Shown: positions 8,995 through 9,566 of the stretch, piece after piece
Layout of the letters: each line of letters opens with the position of its first letter
Numbering within the stretch: the first letter of the stretch is position 1
Assembly: GCA_025360685.1 (NCBI GenBank)
Contig: JANYBR010000021.1
Span: 1 to 9,566, forward strand
DNA length: 9,566 nucleotides
Source: Pseudomonadota bacterium
GTDB lineage: Bacteria > Pseudomonadota > Alphaproteobacteria > Micropepsales > Micropepsaceae
Direction: 5' to 3'
Program-made: the position numbers and the translations under genes
The notes under the pieces: model-generated
The model's input: only the letters and a program-made list of their open reading frames with translations
Database searches by the model: none
What the model was told of the DNA's origin: nothing

Positions 8995-9058
8995 CTTGGA
9001 CCGATGCCGGCAGGGTCCTATGTCCCCACGGACCGGGAAGCTAGCGGCTTAGTCCAAG
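8995..9058 (-). ncRNA. Foldable segment upstream of DUF4167: possible leader or small RNA
   Basis: The 235 bp between prmC and the DUF4167 gene hold no convincing gene. Within it a 7-bp pair (CTTGGAC at 8995-9001, GTCCAAG at 9052-9058) encloses an inner 5-bp stem (GGTCC 9014-9018, GGACC 9030-9034) with an 11-base loop, giving a nested hairpin with internal loops. CTAGCGGC occurs twice (9041-9048 and 9074-9081), and CTAG, usually rare, four times in the interval. The rest (8851-8994) is GC-rich with no clear promoter. The shape suits a structured leader of the DUF4167 mRNA or a small RNA, but I recognise no known family. Confidence 0.28.
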
Positions 9059-9085
9059 CTTTCCAACTGTTTTCTAGCGGCCCGC

Positions 9086-9566
9086 CTACCCGTCATGATT
9101 GTCCCGTTTGAGGACCAAGCAGCGCGGAATACGGCTCAAATCAGGGGTTATGGCTGCAACTTTCAGGTGCCGAGACTCGAATATCCGGCGTACGGCATCG
9201 CTCTGTCCCGCGCCGATTTCGACAAAAGCGCTCCCTTTTGGCGCCAGTAACCGGCCGATTCGCTGAGCGAGGGCGCGATAGGCGTCGAGGCCGTCCGCGC
9301 CGCCGTCCAGTGCGGGGCGCGGTTCGAACTGGCTGACTTCGGGTTCCAGCGCATCGATATCGCCGGCCGCAATGTAAGGAGGATTGCAGACGAGGACGTC
9401 GAATCCTGGTGACGCTTCTTCCAGCCAACCTGACTCGATCAGGCTCACGCGATCCTCTAGTTCGTGTGCGGCGACATTTCTCTTCGCCCAAGCGAGCGCT
9501 TCCGCCGATGCGTCAATACCGATGCCGTGCGCGTTCGGATATTCCTTGAGCGCGGCAATCAGCAAA
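9086..9566 (-). CDS. prmC: Release factor glutamine methyltransferase PrmC (C-terminal part)
   Basis: PrmC uses S-adenosylmethionine to methylate the glutamine of the GGQ motif in release factors RF1 and RF2, which speeds translation termination in the cytoplasm. The visible ~160 residues hold the catalytic NPPY(I) motif that binds the target glutamine (61-64 of the visible part), the acidic residue after the second strand (GIGIDAS), and the family signature FEPRPALDGGADGLDAYR followed by VEIGAGQ. The 5' end runs off the window: PrmC is usually ~280 residues, so about 120 N-terminal residues, including the first SAM-binding loop, lie outside and the true start cannot be placed. The gene ends in TAG (9088-9086). 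In related genomes prfA usually lies upstream and DUF4167 downstream, as the visible part shows here. Confidence 0.93.
   Translation of the reverse strand, partial: LLIAALKEYPNAHGIGIDASAEALAWAKRNVAAHELEDRVSLIESGWLEEASPGFDVLVCNPPYIAAGDIDALEPEVSQFEPRPALDGGADGLDAYRALAQRIGRLLAPKGSAFVEIGAGQSDAVRRIFESRHLKVAAITPDLSRIPRCLVLKRDNHDG

Overview
The window looks like the chromosome of a GC-rich alphaproteobacterium, probably near the Hyphomicrobiales (Rhizobiales). The evidence is a DUF4167 protein, a family known essentially from Alphaproteobacteria, sitting between prmC and clpB as is common in that group. High GC codon use, frequent GTG starts and an intergenic cluster of CCTCTCCCG/CGGGAGAGG palindromes fit. 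I cannot name a genus from sequence alone.

Layout. Positions 1-321 hold two broken gene pieces on the + strand: the first ~42 codons of an arylamine N-acetyltransferase joined out of frame to the last ~57 codons of a PadR-family regulator. An intact membrane protein with an N-terminal HAAS/DUF1700-like segment and two similar membrane units follows (296-1201) and ends at a strong intrinsic terminator. A promoter region with a possible CtrA-like site (about 1301-1348) precedes a two-gene unit: a membrane-anchored M23 (LytM-type) peptidoglycan endopeptidase (1439-3070) and an esterase-D/enterochelin-esterase-like hydrolase (3089-4063). Between this unit and the convergent clpB is a compact composite palindromic repeat of about 131 bp (4078-4208).

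All remaining genes are on the - strand, in transcription order prmC (5' part outside the window), a DUF4167 protein, an MFS exporter and the ClpB disaggregase. The 235 bp between prmC and DUF4167 hold a foldable segment that may be a leader or small RNA. A candidate heat-shock (RpoH-type) promoter for clpB overlaps the stop codon of the MFS gene.

Most genes are housekeeping: translation termination (PrmC), protein quality control (ClpB) and cell-wall remodelling (M23). I found no CRISPR array, phage, transposase, tRNA or rRNA gene. The most unusual points are the NAT/PadR junction, the duplicated membrane unit, the composite repeat and the prmC-DUF4167 intergenic structure. None by itself proves a new system.
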